Shown: positions 7,691 to 14,618, counted from the stretch's first letter. The stretch: DNA of 17,461 nt from Anaerolineae bacterium (GCA_016929205.1 JAFGJF010000439.1:1-17461), one strand, 5' to 3'. The notes: generated by a model from the letters alone, not told the origin. Program-made: numbers and translations.

Positions 7691-9288
7691 CTTGTCCTCC
7701 TCATTAACAAATCTTGTGAATAAGCATGGCTTTGATTTCCGCCGCTGTGCTTGACAACATACATTGCCTGATCGGCGGCTTCGATCAGTTCTGCGGCTGT
7801 TTTTGCATCGTCAGGGTAGGTGGCGACCCCCACACTCAGCGAGATGGTTGGCAGGTCGTGCTGTCGCAGCATTTCTTCGGCGAGTTGACAGGCTCGTATC
7901 CGTATCTCGCTCGCCAGACGCGCCCCTTTTTGTTGGTCGGCGCGAGGGAGAATGACGACAAATTCATCACCGCCATAGCGAGCCACCAGACCGCTATGTG
8001 ATTGGGCCAATGTCTCGAGCGACCGGGCCAGGCTTTTGAGAGCCGTGTCTCCCTGGCGATGCCCAAACGTATCGTTGTATTTTTTAAACTTGTCGATCTC
8101 GACCATCAGCAAAGAGATGTGCCATTTGCCTCGAGATTCCGAAATGGCATCACGCATGGCTTCTTGAAAGTAGCGATGGTTGAATAAATCGGTCACCCCA
8201 TCGTGATTAGCCATACGCCTGACCTGCCGGTGCAGCGTGACATTTTCGATAGCCATAACGGCGGATTTGGCCAGGTTGAACAGCATTTCTTTGTCCGCCT
8301 GAGAGACCGCTCCCTGGTCATTCCGATCGGCTACAAGGACCCCAACAGGATATTGCTGTCCCTGGAGCGGGACGGCAACCTGCAAAATCGGGCCATATGC
8401 CATATCGGGTGCGCCCTGCGAACCATCGATGACGATCGGGGTCTTTTGTTCGATCAACGATGCGAACAGACCAGGCGCAAGCGAGATGTCAGGCAGTCGC
8501 TCGCTCTGAGCTTCGCTGCTGCGGCTGTAATACTCTCGCGGCAGCATATCGCCGACGTCTTTTGTCAGAAACAGGGCCGCTCTTTGAAAGCGCATGATCT
8601 TGGTTGGGATCTCGACAATGTTCTGTAATGCATCTTCTGACTTGAGATCGTGAACGATATTGCTTGCCTCATGCAGAACGATAATCCTATCGATTTCATC
8701 GTGCAAGCGTTCTGTATTCTCCTGGTTGGCCATCTGCTGCTGCCGCACCAAATAAGCCAGATAGGCGAGCAGTGCCGAATCTGCCAGAATCGTTGTCAAA
8801 ATGACCGCCGCCGAAGGAGAACTATCCTGTTGAGCCGTTACGGCATTTAGCAAAACGCCTGCCAGTCCGCTGCTTACAGCGCCTATCAGACCAAAACGAA
8901 TGGTTGCTGTGACAACCATCGTCGTGTATATCGGAAGGTAGGATTTGATCCCGGATTGCAGGGCAGCAGTGTATAGCGTGAAAAGGATGGTATCTGCTGC
9001 TTGCGCAACGACGCTCCAGATAGGTGTAAACGATCCTTGCCTCAGCAGAAAAGTGAATAGGCCGTTCAACAGCAGGCCTATGCCAAGCGTCCCCGCACCC
9101 AATATCCAGTTTGTGGTTTTGCCAGACAAGACGAGATAGAGCGTCCCCCCGGCAATGAGCACCCAGCGCCAAATCGACATATCGCGTTCTGCTCGTTCTC
9201 GCCTGAGCATAGCCGATCGATCTAGCCAAAGTGTGTCTGCGCCTTGACTAGCTTTCTGCAAGGTTTGTTCCACAAGGTCGGCGCGCAT
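7687..9288 (-). CDS. Membrane GAF-GGDEF protein, probable diguanylate cyclase
   Basis: The likely product makes the second messenger c-di-GMP from two GTP. From ATG 9288 it has 533 residues: an N-terminal membrane region of about five spans (41-183), a coiled linker, a GAF-type sensor domain (about 210-350, ending 'MAIENVTLHRQ'), and a GGDEF domain (about 358-525) with an intact GGDEF motif at 439-443. The metal-binding strand reads 'LLMVEIDKFKKYNDTFGH'. The allosteric inhibitory RxxD I-site expected just before 'LVARYGGDEF' is replaced by SHSG, so product inhibition is probably lost. The frame is open to 9372, but ATG 9288 limits overlap with the upstream gene to 41 bases; its SD is weak, and 9210 or 9180 are alternatives. 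Its stop codon is fused to the rsfS start. Confidence 0.9.
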   Translation of the reverse strand: MRADLVEQTLQKASQGADTLWLDRSAMLRRERAERDMSIWRWVLIAGGTLYLVLSGKTTNWILGAGTLGIGLLLNGLFTFLLRQGSFTPIWSVVAQAADTILFTLYTAALQSGIKSYLPIYTTMVVTATIRFGLIGAVSSGLAGVLLNAVTAQQDSSPSAAVILTTILADSALLAYLAYLVRQQQMANQENTERLHDEIDRIIVLHEASNIVHDLKSEDALQNIVEIPTKIMRFQRAALFLTKDVGDMLPREYYSRSSEAQSERLPDISLAPGLFASLIEQKTPIVIDGSQGAPDMAYGPILQVAVPLQGQQYPVGVLVADRNDQGAVSQADKEMLFNLAKSAVMAIENVTLHRQVRRMANHDGVTDLFNHRYFQEAMRDAISESRGKWHISLLMVEIDKFKKYNDTFGHRQGDTALKSLARSLETLAQSHSGLVARYGGDEFVVILPRADQQKGARLASEIRIRACQLAEEMLRQHDLPTISLSVGVATYPDDAKTAAELIEAADQAMYVVKHSGGNQSHAYSQDLLMRRTS

Positions 9289-9742
9289 CTTGAATCCGTT
9301 CCAGGGTCGACTGGATGTTGTCCCAGTGGGTTCCTGGCCAATAAACTTTGTCGCACGTTGGACAAAGTGCAAACTTGGTCTGCGTGTTCAGAACGTGCCT
9401 GGGAATACGGTCTTGTACCTGCTGTGGCCAAGCGACGACCAAGAGTGTGTTGCATTGTGGGCAACGTATCCGGTCAGCGGGAGGCAAACCGAAAGCCGTA
9501 AGCACGTATGCGATCTGTTCTTCCAGGTTTTGGCTGCGAACCAACAAACAGCGAATCCCCTTTCGTTTGGCCAGTTCTCGATCTCGCGTGAGCACGACAC
9601 GATCTTGCGCGCGTGCCCGGGCCGCGATCTGGTGATCCGACCAGGACAGCGCATACACTGTATCGTAGCCCAGTATCCGAAGCCACTTGCACAGCCGTCC
9701 CAGCATCGCATCGGCCAACAAAAGAGGAAATGAATCTTTCAT
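9248..9742 (-). CDS. Mut7-C (DUF82) PIN-like RNase-domain protein with zinc ribbon
   Basis: The product has 164 residues. The N-terminal part 'LLADAMLGRLCKWLRILGYDT' with 'VVLTRDRELAKRKG' is the hallmark of the Mut7-C/DUF82 domain, a PIN-like putative ribonuclease fold with acidic residues near D11 and D54. The C-terminal part has two CxxC pairs (C94/C97 and C127/C130), which should bind one zinc. Family members are usually uncharacterised and their RNA target is unknown. It starts at ATG 9742, very close to the predicted transcription start, so the mRNA may be nearly leaderless. It is first in a run with the GGDEF gene and rsfS, with which it overlaps or abuts. An RNA or translation-stress role is suggested by rsfS but not shown. 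Confidence 0.88.
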   Translation of the reverse strand: MKDSFPLLLADAMLGRLCKWLRILGYDTVYALSWSDHQIAARARAQDRVVLTRDRELAKRKGIRCLLVRSQNLEEQIAYVLTAFGLPPADRIRCPQCNTLLVVAWPQQVQDRIPRHVLNTQTKFALCPTCDKVYWPGTHWDNIQSTLERIQDARRPCGTNLAES

Positions 9743-9749
9743 ATCACAT

Positions 9750-9778
9750 ATCTTACCACACTTTTACGGCATAGTAAA
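9750..9778 (-). promoter_or_regulatory. Candidate promoter for the Mut7-C/GGDEF/rsfS unit
   Basis: Reading the minus strand, TTTACT (9778-9773), a 17-bp spacer and TAAGAT (9755-9750) each match the sigma-70 consensus at four of six positions. Transcription would begin only a few bases before ATG 9742. Read-through from the oxidoreductase operon upstream is also possible, as I see no terminator between 9743 and 9803. Confidence 0.4.
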
Positions 9779-9803
9779 GAGGATGGAAAACGCACCCGGC
9801 ACC

Positions 9804-11117
9804 CTATAGATCGGTATCGTCGCTTTCATCCAAGAGTTCTAATGCGGCGCGCCTGCCGTAAACAAGGGCATAATTCATACCACGATCCTGGGGATACACT
9901 TGGGCCATACAACTCAACCACAAGTTTTCGATGGGCGTCTTGAACGGGGGCTTGACCTGGGAATAGTGCAGGCCGATCAGGGGCTGGGTGAAGCGCTCTC
10001 GCCAGGCCCATACCTGCTTTACCCAGTCACGGTCAAATCCTCGGAACATTTTCTGCAGGTGCGGCAAATAGGCATTCAGCAGTGCATCAACCGGCATCTG
10101 GTAATGGGGGTCCGCAGGGTCGAGATAGCGCGAGATATAGGCCAGGTGCGCGCCACCATATCGTCCCGCTCGCTGCATGTTGGTGTGTTCGATGACGCCG
10201 GTAAACGGGATCGTCGGATCGCCGATGTTGAGCCAATATGTGTCCGATAAGCTGCGATCCAGTGACATCACCAGGCACACATTGGCGAGGTACTTGATTT
10301 TGGACAACCGGGCACGATAATCTACCGGAAGATCGGGTGCGATCTGGACAAACAATTCTGGCGCAACAGTCACCAAGACCCGATCAAAAGCCCGCAAGTT
10401 GCCGTTGGCGATAATGCCTGTTGCTGCGCCGTTTTCAATGCGAATTTCGTCCACGTGTGCATTCAGCTCGATCGAAACGCCTTGCTCTCGCAGCCGCTTT
10501 TCCCAGGCATGGATAGCCTGACCAAAACCGCCTTTCAGGTAGCCCAGTTGTTCCTTTTGAGTCTTGTCACGCGAGCTGCCGCGCAATTTGAGCTTGTTCC
10601 AGATCCACACCGCGGCGACCTGATCGGCGTACTGGCCGAACTTGCTGCGCAGCATGGGCTTCCATACGCCATCGTACACAGACTGGCCGGCCATGTCGAT
10701 CAGCCATTCTCGCGCCGTGATCGTTTCCAACGATTGCCAGTCGGTGACGGATCTGGTTTTCAGATACAGCAATCCCAGACGAATGCGGTCGATAAAGCGG
10801 ATATGCGCGAATTTGAGCAGGTCAAAAGGGGTGCTCAGGCGATAGATGCGGTTGGCATAAAAGCTGTTCGATGTAGGCAGCCATTCTAGCTTGTCGCCCA
10901 GCCCCAGGCGTTCGATCAGCCCGGCAGCAGCCGTGTCGCTGGTAAAGAGATGGTGATAAAACTTTTCCAGGTACACACCGTTAACCTGGAATGACCCGGC
11001 CAGGCCGCCGACCATCTCGTCCCGTTCAAAAATCGTGCACGTTATACCGCGCTGTGCAAGTTCATCAGCCGCGCTCATACCGGTGATACCGGCGCCGACG
11101 ATGGCGACGTTGGTCAT
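9804..11117 (-). CDS. FAD-dependent oxidoreductase (amine oxidase / protoporphyrinogen oxidase-like fold)
   Basis: The product has 437 residues. The N-terminal 'NVAIVGAGITGMSAADELA' is a Rossmann FAD-binding motif (GAGITG at 8-13), followed by 'FERDEMVGGLAGSF'. That second motif is typical of the large amine-oxidase, phytoene-desaturase and UDP-galactopyranose-mutase-like flavoprotein group. The C-terminal segment 'DRGMNYALVYGRRAALELL' is the second FAD-contact region. No signal peptide is present, so it is cytosolic. The substrate cannot be told from sequence; relatives often sit beside glycosyltransferase or lipid genes, but none is here. ATG 11117 overlaps the stop of the upstream small membrane gene by four bases (ATGA), so it belongs to that operon. 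Confidence 0.88.
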   Translation of the reverse strand: MTNVAIVGAGITGMSAADELAQRGITCTIFERDEMVGGLAGSFQVNGVYLEKFYHHLFTSDTAAAGLIERLGLGDKLEWLPTSNSFYANRIYRLSTPFDLLKFAHIRFIDRIRLGLLYLKTRSVTDWQSLETITAREWLIDMAGQSVYDGVWKPMLRSKFGQYADQVAAVWIWNKLKLRGSSRDKTQKEQLGYLKGGFGQAIHAWEKRLREQGVSIELNAHVDEIRIENGAATGIIANGNLRAFDRVLVTVAPELFVQIAPDLPVDYRARLSKIKYLANVCLVMSLDRSLSDTYWLNIGDPTIPFTGVIEHTNMQRAGRYGGAHLAYISRYLDPADPHYQMPVDALLNAYLPHLQKMFRGFDRDWVKQVWAWRERFTQPLIGLHYSQVKPPFKTPIENLWLSCMAQVYPQDRGMNYALVYGRRAALELLDESDDTDL

Positions 11118-11494
11118 TGTTCAGCTCTAGCTTGTGCCCCAGCCTTGGCTTGTGCACGGGCCCTAGCTTGCGCACGGGCTTTGAATTCGAGGATCATACC
11201 TCGCAGCTCGCCACCGTATCTGGACCAGGAAGCGCGGGCCTCCAGTGATGGCGCAAGCACAATAGCCCGCTGGATAGACCCGTCGTTTTTGTTCACCTGC
11301 TTGACTGCTGGCAGTTTCTTGGTGACCAGATAGAGCAATCCCATCGAACCGATCAACGCCAGCAAAGGCCCAAGCAGGCCGCCGAGAAATCCACGCAAGA
11401 ATTCGCCGGGAACAGCCAGCCATTGTGCCAACGTGGGCTCATAATCTGTCATGCGCCGTCTCCTCCGCGTGACTGTGTCCTGTTGCTCTGTCAT
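11114..11494 (-). CDS. Small membrane protein with Ala/Arg/Gln-rich repeat tail (hypothetical)
   Basis: The product has 126 residues and is of no family I recognise. There is a soluble N-terminus with 'TLAQWLAVPGEF' and a glycine/leucine-rich hydrophobic region of roughly 30 residues ('FLRGFLGGLLGPLLALIGSM' and onward), then a basic segment and a low-complexity C-terminus of 6-residue repeats (ARAQAR, ARAQAK, AGAQAR). The repeat tail is likely helical or coiled and positively charged. ATG 11494 overlaps the upstream stop (ATGA) and has AAGGAGG (11503-11509). An internal ATG at 11452 with GGAG is an alternative start. The 4-base overlaps on both sides suggest it functions with the flanking oxidoreductase. 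Confidence 0.7.
   Translation of the reverse strand: MTEQQDTVTRRRRRMTDYEPTLAQWLAVPGEFLRGFLGGLLGPLLALIGSMGLLYLVTKKLPAVKQVNKNDGSIQRAIVLAPSLEARASWSRYGGELRGMILEFKARAQARARAQAKAGAQARAEQ
11127..11180. repeat. Three 18-bp imperfect tandem repeats in the 3' end of the small membrane gene
   Basis: Units lie at 11127-11144, 11145-11162 and 11163-11180, with core TAGCTTG(T/C)GCACGGGCC. They are in phase with the reading frame (six residues per unit), so copy-number change would not shift the frame. Confidence 0.8.
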
Positions 11495-11697
11495 ATGCCG
11501 CCCTCCTTGGCAAGCGATGCCGGCGTTTCTTGCAGGGTATGCATATCGAACAGATTCACCTTGATACCCTGTTCTTTACTCGCCGAGATCGCTACGACCT
11601 GGCCCGTAAACAAAAAAATCAGCACTGCACCCAGCGTAAAGGCGCAGATACCGCTGCCCAGAACGAGGCCACTTGTAAACGCAATTCGTCGAATCAT
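11491..11697 (-). CDS. 68-aa membrane protein (hypothetical)
   Basis: A short basic N-terminus ('MIRRIAF') is followed by one long hydrophobic span ('SGLVLGSGICAFTLGAVLIF', about residues 8-36). A short polar tail then ends 'SLAKEGGI'. It could be a TM anchor or an uncleaved signal. No family is recognised. GGAGGGG lies just upstream of ATG 11697, and a good promoter lies 43 bases above. It is first of three genes joined by two ATGA overlaps (11494-11491 and 11117-11114). Coding status is supported by RBS, promoter and coupling rather than by homology. Confidence 0.68.
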   Translation of the reverse strand: MIRRIAFTSGLVLGSGICAFTLGAVLIFLFTGQVVAISASKEQGIKVNLFDMHTLQETPASLAKEGGI

Positions 11698-11739
11698 AAC
11701 CCCCTCCGCTCTGAATAGGATTCTTGGTTTGTCGGGCTC

Positions 11740-11768
11740 ACTATATCATACCTTGAGCGCAGCGTCAA
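11740..11768 (-). promoter_or_regulatory. Promoter of the small-membrane-protein/oxidoreductase operon
   Basis: On the minus strand, TTGACG (11768-11763), a 17-bp spacer and TATAGT (11745-11740) each match consensus at five of six bases. The -35 hexamer lies within an inverted repeat GTCAA-TT-TTGAC (11764-11775), a possible operator. It diverges from the proB promoter about 40 bp away. Confidence 0.75.
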
Positions 11769-11808
11769 TTTTGACTGGTATGGGTGTATTGTTCCGATTC
11801 AGCGAGAT

Positions 11809-11837
11809 TTGACACCGCGCTGAACCGGGTCTATAAT
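11809..11837 (+). promoter_or_regulatory. Perfect-consensus promoter of the proBA leader
   Basis: TTGACA (11809-11814), exactly 17 bp, then TATAAT (11832-11837): twelve of twelve consensus bases at ideal spacing. Transcription should start near 11844. Such a strong promoter before biosynthetic genes fits control after initiation, as the leader attenuator suggests. Confidence 0.88.
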
Positions 11838-11846
11838 CCTGAAACT

Positions 11847-11869
11847 GCCTGCTCACCATTCGTGCAGGC
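11847..11869 (+). promoter_or_regulatory. Hairpin at the 5' end of the proBA leader RNA
   Basis: GCCTGC (11847-11852) pairs with GCAGGC (11864-11869) across an 11-base loop, within a few bases of the predicted 5' end. It may protect the RNA end or set transcription pausing; its role is not evident. Confidence 0.45.
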
Positions 11870-11884
11870 GCTCTGGTGGAAACG

Positions 11885-11956
11885 ATGGTTTACGCAATGG
11901 TCATTGCCCATAATCTGCCCGTCCCTAGCAGCCCGCAGCAGCCGTATTCTCCTTGA
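11885..11956 (+). CDS. Proline-rich leader peptide of the proBA attenuator (23 aa)
   Basis: The ORF is 23 codons plus TGA, between the perfect promoter and the leader terminator. It starts at ATG 11885, with a GGTGGA (11875-11880) SD-like sequence four bases before it; ATG 11897 is an in-frame alternative. The C-terminal 'PVPSSPQQPYSP' holds all five prolines (residues 12, 14, 17, 20, 23) encoded by CCC, CCT, CCG, CCG and CCT. The stop TGA (11954-11956) is the first three bases of the antiterminator's 5' strand, and the last three sense codons form the protector hairpin arm. The product probably has no function beyond reporting charged tRNA-Pro supply to RNA polymerase ahead of proB. The final Pro before the stop should also slow termination. 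Coding is inferred; nothing else explains the placement. Confidence 0.85.
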   Translation: MVYAMVIAHNLPVPSSPQQPYSP

Positions 11957-12036
11957 TTGTCGGAGGATGCTCGTTTCGCGTTGGGACAGCATCTGCAGAC
12001 AGCCGCCCTCGACAATCATCGAGAGGGCGGTTTTTT
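11944..12036 (+). promoter_or_regulatory. Proline-responsive transcription attenuator of proBA (three alternative hairpins)
   Basis: There are three mutually exclusive helices. Protector 1:2 pairs 11944-11952 with 11962-11970 (nine pairs, two G-U, 9-base loop). Antiterminator 2:3 pairs TGATTGTCG (11954-11962) with CGACAATCA (12010-12018), nine perfect pairs. It is extended by AGG (11964-11966) with CCT (12007-12009) around one bulged G. Terminator 3:4 pairs CCGCCCTC (12003-12010) with GAGGGCGG (12023-12030). Region 2 is shared by 1:2 and 2:3, and bases 12007-12010 by 2:3 and 3:4. With proline, the ribosome reaches the stop and covers region 2, so the terminator forms. When stalled at Pro codons it breaks 1:2 and frees 2:3, so proBA is read. 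Pairings are seen; the mechanism is by analogy with trp and his attenuators. Confidence 0.82.
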
Positions 12037-12043
12037 GTTTTTT
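12003..12043 (+). terminator. Intrinsic terminator inside the proBA leader
   Basis: An 8-bp GC-rich stem (12003-12010 with 12023-12030) is followed at once by six T (12031-12036), a G and six more T. It lies between the promoter and proB, so it must be conditional for proB to be expressed. Confidence 0.92.
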
Positions 12044-12085
12044 GTGGCCATTTGCCATCTGCCAAACATCGGCTGGAAAGGTGAT

Positions 12086-13237
12086 ATGACAGACAACGCG
12101 CGCCAACGTATCGTCGTCAAGCTGGGTTCCAATGTCCTGAGCGGTGGATCGAACCGCATCGATCGCGCCCGGTTGATCGAGATCGTACGCCAGATTGCCC
12201 AGTTACACAAGCAGGACATCGACGTGACCGTCGTTACCTCCGGCGCTGTGCTTGCCGGGCGCGAGCGTATGGGCTATCCCAAGCTCAGAGCCAGCATCCC
12301 CTTCCGGCAGATGCTGGCTGCGGTTGGGCAGGGGCGGCTGATGCACCTCTATGAACAGTTCTTTGACATCTATGGTGTCCGGGTTGCCCAGATCCTGCTG
12401 ACGGCCGGCGATTTTCGCAGCCGGCAGCGTTACCTGAACGCGCGCGATACGATGCTGGGCCTGCTTCAGGCGCGCGTGGTGCCAATCATCAACGAAAACG
12501 ACACCGTCGCCACACAGGAAATCAAGGTGGGCGACAACGATAACCTGGCAGCGCTCGTCGTCGCCCTGATCGACGCTGATATGTGCATCTTGTTATCCGA
12601 CATTCAGGGGTTGTACACCGGCGACCCACGGCGAGACCCGCAGGCGCGCCTGATCGAGGAGGTGTCCCAGGTTGATGGGGCGATCTGGAACGTGGCGAGC
12701 GACAGTGGGACGGATGCCGGAACCGGCGGGATGCGCACCAAGGTTGAGGCCGGTCAGCTCGTCCAGCGCGCCGGTTCGACGATGATCATTGCCGATGGCA
12801 ACGAGCGCGACGTGCTGCTGCGGATCGTGGCTGGCGAACGGCTAGGGACGCGCTTTCTGCCGCAGGAAAAGAGTGATGGCACGTTTCCCGGTGGGTTGGA
12901 GAGCCGCAAGCGGTGGATCCTGGCTGGCGCGCGCGCGCTGGGACGGGTGTACGTGGATGGCGGCGCGGCCGATGCGATTACGACCCGGGGCAAAAGCCTG
13001 CTGCCGGTGGGTGTGGTCGCAGTCGCCGAGCATTTCGAACGAGGTGAGACGGTGCGCATCTTTAGCCGAGATGTCGAGATCGCGCGCGGCGTGGTTCGTT
13101 ATGCGTCCGGCGAGCTCGACCAAATCAAGGGCTTGCATTCCAGCCAGATCCGGAAACGGTTGGGATATGATTATGGGGACGAAATTGTCCATCACAACGA
13201 TATGGTTGTCTTGAACGATCTTTTGAGAGGAGAATGA
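12086..13237 (+). CDS. proB: Glutamate 5-kinase ProB
   Basis: ProB phosphorylates the gamma-carboxyl of glutamate with ATP, the first and feedback-controlled step of proline synthesis. The product has 383 residues. The amino-acid kinase domain (about 7-255) has '[11 protein letters not shown]' with K12, '[16 protein letters not shown]', '[20 protein letters not shown]' and '[12 protein letters not shown]'. A C-terminal PUA domain (about 275-355, '[11 protein letters not shown]...[11 protein letters not shown]') is present, as in most bacterial ProB. The frame is open further upstream, but ATG 12086 has AAAGG (12077-12081) at good distance and begins at the family N-terminus; earlier starts would translate the terminator. 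Its stop overlaps the proA ATG. Expression should depend on read-through of the leader terminator. Confidence 0.97.
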   Translation: MTDNARQRIVVKLGSNVLSGGSNRIDRARLIEIVRQIAQLHKQDIDVTVVTSGAVLAGRERMGYPKLRASIPFRQMLAAVGQGRLMHLYEQFFDIYGVRVAQILLTAGDFRSRQRYLNARDTMLGLLQARVVPIINENDTVATQEIKVGDNDNLAALVVALIDADMCILLSDIQGLYTGDPRRDPQARLIEEVSQVDGAIWNVASDSGTDAGTGGMRTKVEAGQLVQRAGSTMIIADGNERDVLLRIVAGERLGTRFLPQEKSDGTFPGGLESRKRWILAGARALGRVYVDGGAADAITTRGKSLLPVGVVAVAEHFERGETVRIFSRDVEIARGVVRYASGELDQIKGLHSSQIRKRLGYDYGDEIVHHNDMVVLNDLLRGE

Positions 13238-14529
13238 CTGTGAGCGAAAAAATAGACCTGATTGTTATGGGCAAGCACGCCCGGGCTGCCCGGCGCACGC
13301 TGTCCACCCTATTGACTACGACCAAGAATGTGCTGTTGTGCGCAATTGCCGACGCGCTCGAGTCCCCCTCCCAGCAGCAGACGATCCTGGAGGCCAATGC
13401 GCGCGATATTGCTGCCGCAGAGCAGGCTGGCTTGAGCCAGGCCTTGATCGATCGCCTGCGACTGACACCGGAACGGCTGGCCGGTATGGCCCAGGGGGCG
13501 CGCGACGTGGCCGCACTGCCGGATCCGATCGGAGAGTCGTTCGACATGCGCCGCTTGCCCAACGGTCTGCAGGCCGGCAAGCGCCGCACCCCGCTCGGGG
13601 TCATTGGCGTGATCTATGAAGCCAGGCCCAACGTGACGATCGACATCGCCGCCCTGTGCCTGAAAACCGGCAATGCCGCGATCTTGCGCGGGGGAAAAGA
13701 GACGGTGCACAGCAACCGAGCCCTGGTCGAGATGCTCACCGGACTGTATGCCGGTGCGGGGCTGCCGGAGGGCACGCTGCAGTGGATATCGTCACCCGAC
13801 AGGCAGCTCGTGACCGAGATGCTGCACCTGGACCAATACATCGATATGATCATTCCCAGGGGCGGTGCCGGTTTGCATCGCCTGGCGCGCGAGACGGCCA
13901 CGATCCCGGTGATCACCGGCGGGATCGGTGTCTGCCACCTTTACGTCGAACCCTCGGCTCGCTTGGATCGCGCGACCGAAATCGTGTTTAATGCCAAGGT
14001 GCAGCGTCCCTCGGTGTGCAACGCTCTGGACACCGTGCTTGTGCATCGTGATGTCGCGGCGGCATTTCTGCCGGCAATGGCCCGCCGCCTCAGCGAGGCA
14101 GACGTCGAGATCCGCTGCGATCCCGAGTCGCTGCAGATTCTCACTCAGGCGCAGCCGCAAGAAGGTGCGTGGCGCATCGTGCCCGCAGAGCAAAGCGATT
14201 TTGGCACCGAGTTCCTGGCCTTGATCGTATCGGTCAAGATTGTCGGCGACCTGGAACAAGCACTCGATCACATCGATCGCTACAGCACCGGGCATTCGGA
14301 TGGCATCCTGACCGAAGACTATACGCATGCCCAGCGCTTCCTGGATGTCGTCGACTCGGCGGCCGTGTACGTGAACGCCAGCACGCGCTTTACCGACGGC
14401 GGACAGCTCGGGCTCGGCGCCGAGGTGGCAATCAGCACGCAAAAGCTGCATGCCCGTGGACCGATGGGGCTTCAAGAACTGACAACCTACAAGTGGGTCA
14501 TCTATGGACAGGGACACATCCGGGAATAG
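13234..14529 (+). CDS. proA: Gamma-glutamyl phosphate reductase ProA
   Basis: ProA reduces ProB's unstable product, gamma-glutamyl phosphate, with NADPH to glutamate-5-semialdehyde, which cyclises to pyrroline-5-carboxylate. At 431 residues it has normal length. Signatures of the aldehyde-dehydrogenase-like family are '[18 protein letters not shown]', '[11 protein letters not shown]', 'PRGGAGL' and the catalytic-cysteine motif '[11 protein letters not shown]' with C262. ATG 13234 overlaps the proB stop (ATGA). However, AGGAG (13228-13232) is only one base from it and seven from the in-frame GTG 13240, which may be the true start. Coupling to proB fits the two enzymes forming a complex that channels the phosphate. 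No proC is in the window. Confidence 0.97.
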   Translation: MTVSEKIDLIVMGKHARAARRTLSTLLTTTKNVLLCAIADALESPSQQQTILEANARDIAAAEQAGLSQALIDRLRLTPERLAGMAQGARDVAALPDPIGESFDMRRLPNGLQAGKRRTPLGVIGVIYEARPNVTIDIAALCLKTGNAAILRGGKETVHSNRALVEMLTGLYAGAGLPEGTLQWISSPDRQLVTEMLHLDQYIDMIIPRGGAGLHRLARETATIPVITGGIGVCHLYVEPSARLDRATEIVFNAKVQRPSVCNALDTVLVHRDVAAAFLPAMARRLSEADVEIRCDPESLQILTQAQPQEGAWRIVPAEQSDFGTEFLALIVSVKIVGDLEQALDHIDRYSTGHSDGILTEDYTHAQRFLDVVDSAAVYVNASTRFTDGGQLGLGAEVAISTQKLHARGPMGLQELTTYKWVIYGQGHIRE

Positions 14530-14537
14530 GCGTGCGC

Positions 14538-14562
14538 CAGAGCGCACAGCACGCGCGCTCTG
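14538..14562 (+). promoter_or_regulatory. GC-rich hairpin between the convergent proA and solute-binding-protein genes
   Basis: CAGAGCGC (14538-14545) pairs with GCGCTCTG (14555-14562). An overlapping alternative pairs GTGCGC (14532-14537) with GCGCAC (14542-14547). There is no T-run on either side, so it is at best a weak or Rho-assisted bidirectional terminator. Confidence 0.35.
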
Positions 14563-14618
14563 TTGTAGGTTGCGGCTCCTGTCGATCCGGAATGGGATCA
14601 CGGATCTTGCGCTGGATG

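Noticed and set aside
11894..11907. Hairpin GCAATG-GT-CATTGC inside the leader ORF as an attenuator element
   Set aside because: Its loop would be only two bases, and it does not overlap the antiterminator strand. It may be chance or a pause element.
11844..12043. T-box riboswitch (tRNA-Pro) upstream of proB
   Set aside because: No conserved T-box sequence (AGGGTGGNACCGCG type) precedes the terminator. The antiterminator is a long helix closing over about 40 bases, and the Pro-rich leader ORF explains the layout better.
11844..12043. Independent small RNA (6S-like or SRP-like) ending at the leader terminator
   Set aside because: No closing stem joins the 5' and 3' ends, and no SRP or 6S core motif is visible. 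The coding leader and mutually exclusive helices point to attenuation, although a short attenuated RNA will accumulate.
11957..12085. Upstream extension of proB to 11957
   Set aside because: The extra residues would be encoded by the terminator and antiterminator and do not resemble ProB. ATG 12086 has a ribosome binding site and the family N-terminus.
14538..14562. Strong intrinsic terminator after proA
   Set aside because: The hairpin is good but lacks a T-run on either strand, so it is kept only as a weak regulatory hairpin.
13792..14601. 269-codon minus-strand ORF opposite proA
   Set aside because: Antisense shadow of the well-conserved proA, produced by GC-rich codon usage.
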